A stretch of 38,909 bases of DNA from Silvimonas sp. (GTDB taxonomy: Bacteria; Pseudomonadota; Gammaproteobacteria; Burkholderiales; Chitinibacteraceae): the NCBI GenBank assembly GCA_030151005.1, contig JASLES010000011.1, positions 1 to 38,909 of the forward strand, read 5' to 3'. The position numbers were made by a program, and so were the translations under genes. Under the pieces are notes generated by a model, which saw only the letters and a program-made list of their open reading frames with translations, searched no databases and was not told the DNA's origin. Shown one piece after another: positions 32,093-38,909 of this stretch; position 1 is the stretch's first letter, and each line of letters opens with the position of its first letter.

Positions 32093-34132
32093 TCAGGCCT
32101 CGATCAGCCCGCGTTTGCGCAACATGGGCGCGGCTACCGGCTCTTTGCCGCGGAAGGTGCGGAAAGCCAGCTTTTGCTCGCGGCTGTTGCCAGCGCTGTA
32201 GATGTAGCGGTAGAGCTTGTCCGAGAGGGCCGGATCAAACGCGTTGCCGGCTTCTTCAAAGGCATCAAAGGCTTCCGCTTCCAGCACTTCCGCCCACATG
32301 TAGACGTAGTAACCGGCGGCATACCATTCATCTGCAAACAGATGACGGAAGTGCGGCAGGCGGTGATTCATGCCGGCCTCCGGCGGTACACCAAGGCGTG
32401 CGCGTTCGGTGGCCTCAAACGCCCCGATATCCACGCCGTCCGGATCAGTCTGCTGATGCAATGCCAGGTCGATCAGCGTGCACGCGGTGTAGCGCACGGT
32501 CTCGAAACCCTGGTTGAAGGTTCGCGAGGCCTGAATGCGCTTGACCAGTTCTGCCGGGATGATCTGGCCGGTTTCATGGTGACGGGCATGTTTTTCCAGC
32601 ACCTCCGGCACCAGCGCCCAGTTCTCCAGCAGTTGCGACGGCAGTTCTACATAGTCTTGCGGCACATTGGTGCCGGCCAGACGATTGTAGGTGACGTTAG
32701 ACAACAGCCCATGCAGACCGTGGCCGAACTCATGGAACAGCGTGCGCACGTCATCAAAGCTCAGCAATGTCGGGCCGTTGCTGGCCTTGGCAAAGTTGTT
32801 GTTGTTGACCACCACCGGCAGTTTGGTTTCGCCATTGCGTGACTGGCCGCGATAGATATGCATCCACGCACCGCCGCGTTTGCTGGCACGGGCGTAGTTA
32901 TCAGACAAGAACAGCCCCATCACGGCGCCGTCGCGGCTGACTTCAAACAGGCGGACATCCGGGTGATACAACGGTACGTCTTTGCGTTCTGTAAAAGAGA
33001 GGCCAAACAGGCGGCCCGCGCAATCAAACGCCGCGCCCAGCATGGCATCCAGGCTGAAATACGGTTTGATCTCGGCGTCATCCAGATCATATTTGGCGGC
33101 GCGTACTTTTTCGGCCAGATAGAACCAGTCCCAGGCTTGCACGGTGTCTGGCTCGCCCAGCTTGCGGGCAATGGCTTCAAGCTCGGTCTTCTCTGCCGCG
33201 CAGCGGCGCTTGGCCGGTTCCCACACTTGTTCCAGCAGCGCGTAGACGGCTTCTGGCGTGCCGGCCATGCGATCAACCAGCGCGAAATCGGCAAAATTCT
33301 TGTAACCCAGCAAGATGGCTTTTTCATGGCGCAGGGCCAGAATTTCCCGCGCTTGCGGGCTGGTTTCCCGGCCCGGCGTTTCGCCACGGCTGACCCAGGC
33401 TTTCCAGGCCGCTTCGCGCAGGTCACGGCGGGTGGAGTAGCTCAGGAATGGCACGATCAGCGAGCGGGACAAGGTGATAACGCACCCATCCACATTGCGT
33501 TCACGCGCAGCGCTTTGGGCGGCATCACGCAAGAACGCCGGCAGACCGGCCAGTTCTTCTTCTGTGGTCAGCACCAGTTTGTATTCGGCCTCATCGGCCA
33601 GCACGTTCTGGCTGAACTGGGCAGAGAGTTCGGCAATACGGCTGGCGATGGCGGCAAAGCGCGTGCGATCCGCGCCGGCCAGTTTGGCGCCGGTACGGAC
33701 AAAATCCGTGTACACGCGCTCCAGCAGGCGGCGCTCTTCTTCGGTCAGTTCCAGTTGCTGGCGTGCCTGGTAAATGGCATCCAGGCGCACAAAAAAGCCT
33801 TCATGCATGCCTACGCGGCTGGTATGCGCCGCCAGTTTGGGCGCCATTTCCAGTTCAACGGCCTGCAAGGCCGGGCTGGCTTCAGACAGGGTGAGGTTTT
33901 CAAACAGGAGTTGCACGCGGGTCAGGCGCGCGCCGGCGGCATCAAACGCGGCCAGGGTGTTGGCAAAATCGGGCGCAGCGGGGTTGGCCGCAATAGCGTC
34001 GATTTCGGCCAGATGTTCTGCAAACAGGGTGTCAAACGCCGGCGCAAAATGCTCGGCCTTGATCAGATCAAACGGCGGCAGCTGGTACGGGGTGGCCCAG
34101 TCTTGCAGCAGCGGATTGCTGGAAGTAGTCAT
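32093..34132 (-). CDS. dcp: M3-family metallopeptidase, peptidyl-dipeptidase Dcp-like
   Basis: A 679-residue cytoplasmic zinc peptidase. The zinc motif HEFGH spans residues 467-471, with the third ligand Glu496 in VELPSQLLENW. The opening PYQLPPFDLIKAEHFAPAFD, the central SRIAELSAQFSQNVL and KPYFSLDAMLGAAFDCAGRL, and the ending SREQKLAFRTFRGKEPVAAP follow E. coli Dcp more closely than oligopeptidase A, although the two are related and the symbol is therefore not certain. The enzyme removes dipeptides or cuts short peptides in the cytosol, completing protein turnover. It starts with MTTSSNPLLQDW and lies 99 bases upstream of the DUF5916 gene on the same strand, without a clear operon link. Confidence 0.9.
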   Translation of the reverse strand: MTTSSNPLLQDWATPYQLPPFDLIKAEHFAPAFDTLFAEHLAEIDAIAANPAAPDFANTLAAFDAAGARLTRVQLLFENLTLSEASPALQAVELEMAPKLAAHTSRVGMHEGFFVRLDAIYQARQQLELTEEERRLLERVYTDFVRTGAKLAGADRTRFAAIASRIAELSAQFSQNVLADEAEYKLVLTTEEELAGLPAFLRDAAQSAARERNVDGCVITLSRSLIVPFLSYSTRRDLREAAWKAWVSRGETPGRETSPQAREILALRHEKAILLGYKNFADFALVDRMAGTPEAVYALLEQVWEPAKRRCAAEKTELEAIARKLGEPDTVQAWDWFYLAEKVRAAKYDLDDAEIKPYFSLDAMLGAAFDCAGRLFGLSFTERKDVPLYHPDVRLFEVSRDGAVMGLFLSDNYARASKRGGAWMHIYRGQSRNGETKLPVVVNNNNFAKASNGPTLLSFDDVRTLFHEFGHGLHGLLSNVTYNRLAGTNVPQDYVELPSQLLENWALVPEVLEKHARHHETGQIIPAELVKRIQASRTFNQGFETVRYTACTLIDLALHQQTDPDGVDIGAFEATERARLGVPPEAGMNHRLPHFRHLFADEWYAAGYYVYMWAEVLEAEAFDAFEEAGNAFDPALSDKLYRYIYSAGNSREQKLAFRTFRGKEPVAAPMLRKRGLIEA

Positions 34133-34206
34133 GGTGTTCTGGCCTTTTGGGCTGTTCTAAAGCGATTTTGCTTGGGTTAGCGGCACACTTTGCCAGCATT
34201 GTTTGA

Positions 34207-34261
34207 GATGGGTCAAAGCCCGAAAGGCAGATGTGATACTCCGCGCTACACATGACCCATC
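34207..34261. promoter_or_regulatory. spaced inverted repeat between dcp and the next gene
   Basis: GATGGGTCA (34207-34215) and TGACCCATC (34253-34261) are perfect 9-bp complements separated by 37 bases, in the divergent region. They could be a pair of operator half sites or arms of a stem. Confidence 0.3.
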
Positions 34262-34388
34262 CTGGCACCGCAATGGTGCCGGTTCTTTGCAAAAGTGTGC
34301 CCAATAGCGGCCATCACGGTGACGTGGCAGCAAGTATCGCGGGGCGACTACACTGGCAGGACATCGACATATCCGGGAGTGGCAAGCC

Positions 34389-35285
34389 ATGAGTCTGGCA
34401 GAGGTCATCGAGCAAGGCTGGAAAGACCATGCTCGCCAACCGCAACAGGTGGCCGAGGTTTTGCGCAAGGTGGCTCATCAGGCCGACAACGCGCAAGACG
34501 CTGCCGATTTGCTACGCCTGGCAACTCATGTATTTGGTCAGCATCTGCATGATTGGTCCGCCGCACGCCAGATGGCAGAAGCCGTGTCGGCGCAGCTGCC
34601 TGCTGACGCTGACCGTTCCGGTGTGCTGATGAGCGTGGCGGTCGCTCAATGGCTGGCTGGCGATGCCGCTGCCGCGCTCACCAGCCAGAGCCGTCTGATT
34701 GCATTGGCACCCGCGCAAGCCCTGGTGACGCATATCCGTTTCTGTGCCCAACTGGTCCAGGGCCTTGTCGCTGGCCAGCGCCTGGCGCAAGCGGCCCAGC
34801 TTTATGACGCCTTGCTGCAACTGGCCGGGGCTTCTGATGCGGGGTCTGGCAGTGATCGCGCGCTGGCGGTGGCCAGCAACAATCTGGCCTCCCAATTGCT
34901 GGACGAACCAGTACTGGAAGACGCGCAAACCCTCTTGATGCTCCGGGCAGCAGAAGCCGCCTTGCTGTTCTGGCAGCGCGCCGGAACCTGGCTCAACCAG
35001 GCGCGCGCATATTTTCTGCTGGCGCTGGTGCATAACAAGATCGCTCAGGGCGGGGCCGCGCACGAGCACGCGCTGGCCGGCCTGACATTGATTGCGCAGC
35101 ATGAACCTGCGCCGGTAGACGAAGCCTTTTTACGGCTGGTACTGGCCCATGCCTTGCAACTTCAGGGCGATACGGCCGCCAGCGGTAACGCGCTGGCCGA
35201 GGCTGACGCACTGGCAGCCAATTTCACCGACGAGGGTCAGCAAGCCTGGTATGCCGAGGAGCGTGCCCGGTTGTCGCAAGTTTGA
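34389..35285 (+). CDS. helical-repeat (TPR-like) protein of unknown function
   Basis: A 298-residue cytoplasmic protein, Ala/Leu/Gln-rich and almost entirely predicted helical. Several helix pairs of about 34-40 residues are visible (DWSAARQMAEAVSAQLPADA, WLAGDAAAALTSQSRLIALA, AQAARLYDALL-like turns, FLRLVLAHALQLQGDTAASG), which suggests a tetratricopeptide-type scaffold for protein binding. No enzymatic motif and no signal peptide were seen. GGGAG lies upstream of the ATG. It stands alone on the plus strand between dcp and pta, with no terminator clearly attached. Confidence 0.72.
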   Translation: MSLAEVIEQGWKDHARQPQQVAEVLRKVAHQADNAQDAADLLRLATHVFGQHLHDWSAARQMAEAVSAQLPADADRSGVLMSVAVAQWLAGDAAAALTSQSRLIALAPAQALVTHIRFCAQLVQGLVAGQRLAQAAQLYDALLQLAGASDAGSGSDRALAVASNNLASQLLDEPVLEDAQTLLMLRAAEAALLFWQRAGTWLNQARAYFLLALVHNKIAQGGAAHEHALAGLTLIAQHEPAPVDEAFLRLVLAHALQLQGDTAASGNALAEADALAANFTDEGQQAWYAEERARLSQV

Positions 35286-35562
35286 TGTTGCACCGCAATA
35301 GTGACGTTGGCATATCGGCCGGAATGTCAAACCACTATTCACGGCAAGCGCTTCAATTCATTTGCCTTTTCCCAAAGCAAGGTGAACCCGAACAAGGCAT
35401 GATCTTGCTCAATTAACGGTGGCCGCTGGCGCGGTGGTACGCCCGCCAAAAGACCGTTTAATCGCGTATAAACTATACCAACGGCATTCAATGGCGAGCG
35501 GTGATCCCGTTCAGGCCTGGCCGAAACCAGCCGCCCCGCGCGGTGAGCACAGGACACTCAAA
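35286..35562. other. 277-base region upstream of pta
   Basis: No gene is supported. A TATAAA at 35467-35472 and an overlapping TATACC (35474-35479) could serve as -10 elements for pta, but no -35 of good quality was found. No terminator hairpin for the preceding gene was recognised. Confidence 0.3.
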
Positions 35563-37620
35563 ATGCAGACATTCTTGATTGCGCCGACCCGGCAAAACGT
35601 GGGGCTGACTTCCGTATCGCTAGGCGTGGTGCGTGCCCTGCAACATCAGGGCCTGAAAGTGGGCTTTGTGAAACCGGTGGGCCAGGATCACGGCGACATC
35701 GAGCGCTCTACCCACTTTGCCAACACCATCTGCCACATCAAAAGCCCCACGCCGCTCTCGACCGCGCAGGTGGTTGCGCGAGTGGTGGCCGGCCAGAATG
35801 ATGAATTGCTGGAAGACGTAGTTGGCCTGTGCATGACCGCCGCACAAGGTGTGGACGTGCTGGTGATTGAGGGTCTGCACATTGATGCCAGCAACCCGGT
35901 AACGGCGCGGCTTAATGATGAAATTGCCCGCAGCATGCAGGCAGAGATCATCCTGGTCTCCAATGCGTCTGTGCCTGGTGCGGCGGCAGAATCCCGCGTC
36001 ACTGGCCGCCAGTTGCAGAACGAAGGCCGCCGCGTAGCGGGGGTGATCTTCAACAAAGCCCCGGCCAGTTTTGATGCGGCTTCCGCCCAATATGAACTGG
36101 ACGGCATTGCACTATGGGGCGTCATCAAATACGACGCCAGCCTGATGGCCCCGCGCACGCTGGATGTCGCGCGCCACCTTAACGCAGAAATCCTGATTGA
36201 AGGCGAACTCGCTACCCGCCGGGTACAAGAAACCGTGATCAGTGCACGTTCCGTGCCCGAAGTGGTTGAGCGCATGAAGCCGGGTGCGCTGATCGTCAGC
36301 GCCGGTGACCGCGACGACGTGATGCTGGCGACCGCATTGGCCGCCAGCAGTGGCATCCAGTTAGCTGGTTTGTTATTGACGCATTCGAGCACGCCGGACC
36401 CACGCATTCAGGCGCTGGCTACGCTGGCGCTCAAGAGTGGTATTCCGGTTTTGCGTACCGACACGGACAGTTACGGCACCGCCGAACGCATCAGCCGCGT
36501 GCCGCCCGCCGTCGCTGCCGACGACACTGAACGCATGAATCTGGTGCTGGATGCCGTGGCGGACCAGTTGGGTACCGTCCACCTGATGAACGCGGTGAAG
36601 GTGGCGCCATCTACCCGCATGTCGCCGCCGGCATTCCGCTATCAGCTGATCCAGAAAGCGCGCTCCCACAAAAAACGCATTGTCCTGCCAGAGGGCGAAG
36701 AGCCACGCACCATCAAGGCTGCCGTGGTGTGTGAAGAAAAAGGCATTGCTCACTGTGTACTGCTGGGCAAGCGTGCCACCATTGAAGCTGTGGCCGCCGC
36801 GCAAGGCGTACAGTTGCCGGCCAGCCTGCAAATCCTGGACCCGGATGAAATCCGCCAGGATTACGTGGCGCCCATGGTGGAACTCAGAAAGAGCAAGGGC
36901 CTGACGGATATTCAGGCGCTGGAACAGTTGGGGGATTCTGTGGTGCTGGGCACCATGATGCTGGCCGTGAACAAGGTGGATGGTTTGGTCTCTGGCGCCA
37001 TCCACACCACTGCCAGCACCGTGCGCCCTGCGCTGCAACTGATCAAGACCGCGCCGGGCTCGTCGATAGTGTCGTCCGTGTTTTTCATGCTCATGCCGGA
37101 CCAGGTGCTGGTCTACGGCGACTGCGCCATCAACCCCAACCCCACGGCAGAGCAACTGGCCGAGATTGCCAAACAAAGCGCGGACAGCGCCTCGGCTTTC
37201 GGGATTGATCCCAAAGTGGCCATGATTAGCTACAGCACCGGTAAATCTGGCGCGGGGGTTGATGTGGACAAAGTGCGCGAAGCCACGGAACTGGCCCACG
37301 TCAAACACCCGGAACTGTTGCTGGACGGCCCGCTGCAATACGACGCGGCCTCTACCGCCGACGTTGCCGCGCAAAAAGCGCCAGGCAGCAAGGTGGCGGG
37401 CCAGGCCACCGTGTTTGTGTTCCCGGACCTGAACACCGGCAACACCACTTACAAGGCCGTGCAGCGCAGCGCACACGTGGTCAGCGTCGGCCCCATGTTG
37501 CAGGGCCTGCGCAAGCCGGTGAACGATCTGTCCCGTGGTGCGCTGGTCGATGACATTGTGTTTACCATTGCCCTGACCGCGATTCAGGCGCAGCAGATGG
37601 CGGGGCAAACTGCGGCATAA
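35563..37620 (+). CDS. pta: phosphate acetyltransferase (long form)
   Basis: A 685-residue enzyme of the three-domain type found in E. coli: an N-terminal ATPase-like domain (APTRQNVGLTSVSLGVVRAL, GFVKPVGQDHGD), a DRTGG domain (about residues 215-325) and the C-terminal catalytic PTA domain (about 365-680: RIVLPEGEEPRTIKAAVVCE, GAIHTTASTVRPALQ, ISYSTGKSGAGVDVDKVREA, TYKAVQRSA). It interconverts acetyl-CoA and acetyl phosphate for acetate overflow and acetate use. The start at 35563 (MQTFLIAPTRQNVGLTS) matches the family, with AGGACA upstream; longer in-frame starts run into non-conserved sequence. No acetate kinase gene lies next to it, at least downstream. It ends at a very strong palindromic terminator. 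Confidence 0.96.
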   Translation: MQTFLIAPTRQNVGLTSVSLGVVRALQHQGLKVGFVKPVGQDHGDIERSTHFANTICHIKSPTPLSTAQVVARVVAGQNDELLEDVVGLCMTAAQGVDVLVIEGLHIDASNPVTARLNDEIARSMQAEIILVSNASVPGAAAESRVTGRQLQNEGRRVAGVIFNKAPASFDAASAQYELDGIALWGVIKYDASLMAPRTLDVARHLNAEILIEGELATRRVQETVISARSVPEVVERMKPGALIVSAGDRDDVMLATALAASSGIQLAGLLLTHSSTPDPRIQALATLALKSGIPVLRTDTDSYGTAERISRVPPAVAADDTERMNLVLDAVADQLGTVHLMNAVKVAPSTRMSPPAFRYQLIQKARSHKKRIVLPEGEEPRTIKAAVVCEEKGIAHCVLLGKRATIEAVAAAQGVQLPASLQILDPDEIRQDYVAPMVELRKSKGLTDIQALEQLGDSVVLGTMMLAVNKVDGLVSGAIHTTASTVRPALQLIKTAPGSSIVSSVFFMLMPDQVLVYGDCAINPNPTAEQLAEIAKQSADSASAFGIDPKVAMISYSTGKSGAGVDVDKVREATELAHVKHPELLLDGPLQYDAASTADVAAQKAPGSKVAGQATVFVFPDLNTGNTTYKAVQRSAHVVSVGPMLQGLRKPVNDLSRGALVDDIVFTIALTAIQAQQMAGQTAA

Positions 37621-37642
37621 CATAAAATCCGCAGCTCCCAGA

Positions 37643-37680
37643 CCATGAAAAAGGCCGGCATTTGCCGGCCTTTTTCATGG
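37643..37680. terminator. bidirectional Rho-independent terminator between pta and pncB
   Basis: An 18-bp perfect stem (CCATGAAAAAGGCCGGCA at 37643-37660 and its complement at 37663-37680) encloses only two bases. A5 and T5 runs inside the stem provide the U-tract for both directions. Confidence 0.93.
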
Positions 37681-37690
37681 TCATTGATGT

Positions 37691-38909
37691 TTAATGCGGC
37701 AACACCAGTTCCCGATTCGGAATATCAAACACATCGCACAGATAGTTGAGGAAATTCACGTCCTCACACATCCCTTTACCTGGGCTGTCGCTCACCTTGG
37801 CCACGTACTGGCCATTGCAGCGGGTGAGTTTGATGACAATCTGCAGCGGCTCCAGACCGCAATCGTTGGTCAGATTGGTGCCAATGCCAAAGGAGGGTTT
37901 GGTGCGCGCGCCAAAGTGGCGGTACAGCGCAATGGCGCGTTGCAGGTCCAGGCCATCGCTGAACACCAGTTGCTTGGTCGAGGGGTCGATGCGCATTTTC
38001 TCGTAATGGGCGATGGCCTTCTCGCCCCAGATGAATGGATCGCCCGAGTCATGCCGCAGGCCGTCAAACAGCTTGCAGAAATACAGATCAAAATCCCTCA
38101 GGAAAGCGTCCATGCCGACCACGTCGGTCAGCGCAATGCCCAGGTCGCCCCGGTATTCGCGCACCCAGTGTTCCAGTGCGTTCTTCTGGAAATCCCGCAG
38201 GCGGGAGCCAAAACACTGGAAGGCCTGCATGTATTCGTGCGCCATGGTGCCGATGGGCGTCAGGCCGTGGCGCATGGCCAGCAAGAGGTTGCTGGTGCCG
38301 CGCATATACGGCTTGGCGTCGCGCGCCAGGGTAGAGACAACTTCTTCTTGCCAGTCGCGGCTGAAACGGCGGCGCGTGCCAAAGTCAAAGAAGATGAAGT
38401 TGGCACGTTCTTGCGGCTGCTGGCCAAACTCACGCAGGAGCTCAATCTTGGCAGCCAGGCGTTTGCGACCTTCGGCCAGGGCCGTGGTGTGGTCGAAGTG
38501 GCGAAAATACACTTCGTTGACGATCGAGAGTGCGTAGATCTCAAACAACATGCAATGGAGCATGGGCCCGCGCACGCGGATATCCAGATTGCCCGGCACG
38601 GTGGTGGAGGCTTCTACCGAGATGAACTTGCGCTGCAACTGAAAGAGCCGCAGAAAGTCGATGAAATCGCTGTGGATAAAGCGCAGATTGCCCAGCCACT
38701 CCAGTTCTTTTTCCGCAAAGCGCAAAGAACACAGGTGATCCAGTTGGGCGTCGATTTCGTCTTTGAGGATGGCCAGTCCGAACGCGGGCGTGTTACGGCA
38801 GCGGAACGTGTATTCCGCCTGCGTTTCCGGCTGATGATGCAAGATCTCTTGCATCATGGTGAATTTATAAAGGTCGGTGTCCAGCAGGGATTCAATCACC
38901 GGGTTGGCG
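37691..38909 (-). CDS. pncB: nicotinate phosphoribosyltransferase, 5' end outside the window
   Basis: About 406 residues are visible. It makes nicotinate mononucleotide from nicotinate and PRPP, with ATP hydrolysis, in NAD salvage. Family blocks seen: NPVIESLLDTDLYKFTMMQ, VEASTTVPGNLDIRVRGPML, FGTRRRFSRDWQ, RGTSNLLLAMRHGLTPIGTM (the His region phosphorylated in the reaction), LFDGLRHDSGDPF and GIGTNLTND. The frame stays open to the window edge: codons for Ala-Asn-Pro precede the GTG at 38899, and the family normally starts a few residues before NPV. The true ATG is therefore beyond 38909, and the GTG is not the start. Only a few residues are missing. It shares a terminator with pta. Confidence 0.95.
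   Translation of the reverse strand, partial: ANPVIESLLDTDLYKFTMMQEILHHQPETQAEYTFRCRNTPAFGLAILKDEIDAQLDHLCSLRFAEKELEWLGNLRFIHSDFIDFLRLFQLQRKFISVEASTTVPGNLDIRVRGPMLHCMLFEIYALSIVNEVYFRHFDHTTALAEGRKRLAAKIELLREFGQQPQERANFIFFDFGTRRRFSRDWQEEVVSTLARDAKPYMRGTSNLLLAMRHGLTPIGTMAHEYMQAFQCFGSRLRDFQKNALEHWVREYRGDLGIALTDVVGMDAFLRDFDLYFCKLFDGLRHDSGDPFIWGEKAIAHYEKMRIDPSTKQLVFSDGLDLQRAIALYRHFGARTKPSFGIGTNLTNDCGLEPLQIVIKLTRCNGQYVAKVSDSPGKGMCEDVNFLNYLCDVFDIPNRELVLPH

Noticed and set aside
30587..32842. Long open frame (about 750 codons) on the plus strand opposite the DUF5916 and peptidase genes
   Set aside because: It is antisense to two genes with clear domains, lacks a recognisable family and crosses the boundary between them. 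It reflects the GC-rich codon bias.
32858..34180. Open frame of about 440 codons opposite the M3 peptidase gene
   Set aside because: Antisense to HEFGH-containing dcp; no domain or ribosome binding site.
36373..37623. Open frame of about 415 codons opposite pta
   Set aside because: Antisense to the catalytic domain of pta; no recognisable protein features.
38897..38899. GTG as the start of pncB
   Set aside because: The frame continues upstream as Ala-Asn-Pro, and the family starts before NPV, so the true start is outside the window.
1..38909. CRISPR array, tRNA, rRNA, integrase or phage genes
   Set aside because: No regularly spaced repeats with unique spacers, no tRNA cloverleaf and no mobile-element protein were recognised by eye; a tRNA search tool was not available.

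Overview
The window looks like a chromosomal segment of a GC-rich betaproteobacterium, probably a chitin-degrading member of the Neisseriales (the Chitinibacter/Silvimonas kind). This is inferred from the protein style, a secreted two-CBM GH18 chitinase, a lipoprotein GH3 glucosidase, and compact gene packing with frequent convergent genes only a few bases apart. No taxon could be confirmed without a search. No rRNA, tRNA, CRISPR array, integrase or transposase gene was seen.

Layout. 1-0.78 kb is gene-free and holds copy A of a composite dispersed repeat. 0.78-4.3 kb has a lipoprotein of unknown function, an ArsR-type regulator coupled to a DUF429 protein, and a SnoaL-like protein. 4.3-7.4 kb has two divergent diguanylate cyclases, one membrane-bound sensor and one soluble GAF protein. 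7.4-9.6 kb has a bestrophin-like channel and a Ser/Pro/Thr-rich protein. 9.8-13.2 kb has a GH3 glucosidase gene broken by one in-frame TAA, and a divergent AraC regulator. 13.3-16.1 kb has a small exported protein with a duplicated motif, an FKBP isomerase, repeat copy B, an isochorismatase-fold cysteine hydrolase and an exported protein. 16.3-20.0 kb has a cNMP-domain/thioredoxin-reductase-like protein, a DUF2127 membrane protein, a small basic protein and an SDR dehydrogenase. 20.5-24.8 kb has an orphan amino-acid binding protein, the chitinase, an AraC regulator and a LysE exporter. 24.8-27.6 kb has divergent cdh and a radical SAM gene. 27.6-28.7 kb is gene-free and holds repeat copies C and D facing each other. 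28.75-38.9 kb has a GST, a YdcH-like protein, a DUF5916 outer-membrane-type protein, an M3 peptidase, a helical-repeat protein, pta, and pncB running off the edge.

The most interesting hidden signal lies just upstream of the cysteine hydrolase (minus strand, 15640 to 15422). A sigma70-like promoter is followed by a 29-codon open frame with 15 Thr and 3 Ile codons, then a strong hairpin with a U-rich tail, then the hydrolase ribosome binding site. A possible antiterminator pairing overlaps the hairpin. This is the layout of a thr-type transcription attenuator, but in front of a gene that is not an obvious threonine biosynthesis gene. Other points worth attention are the single nonsense codon in the GH3 gene, the four-copy repeat family with two subtypes, a perfect LacI-type operator before the chitinase, and a radical SAM protein whose cysteines are spaced CX4CX2C.
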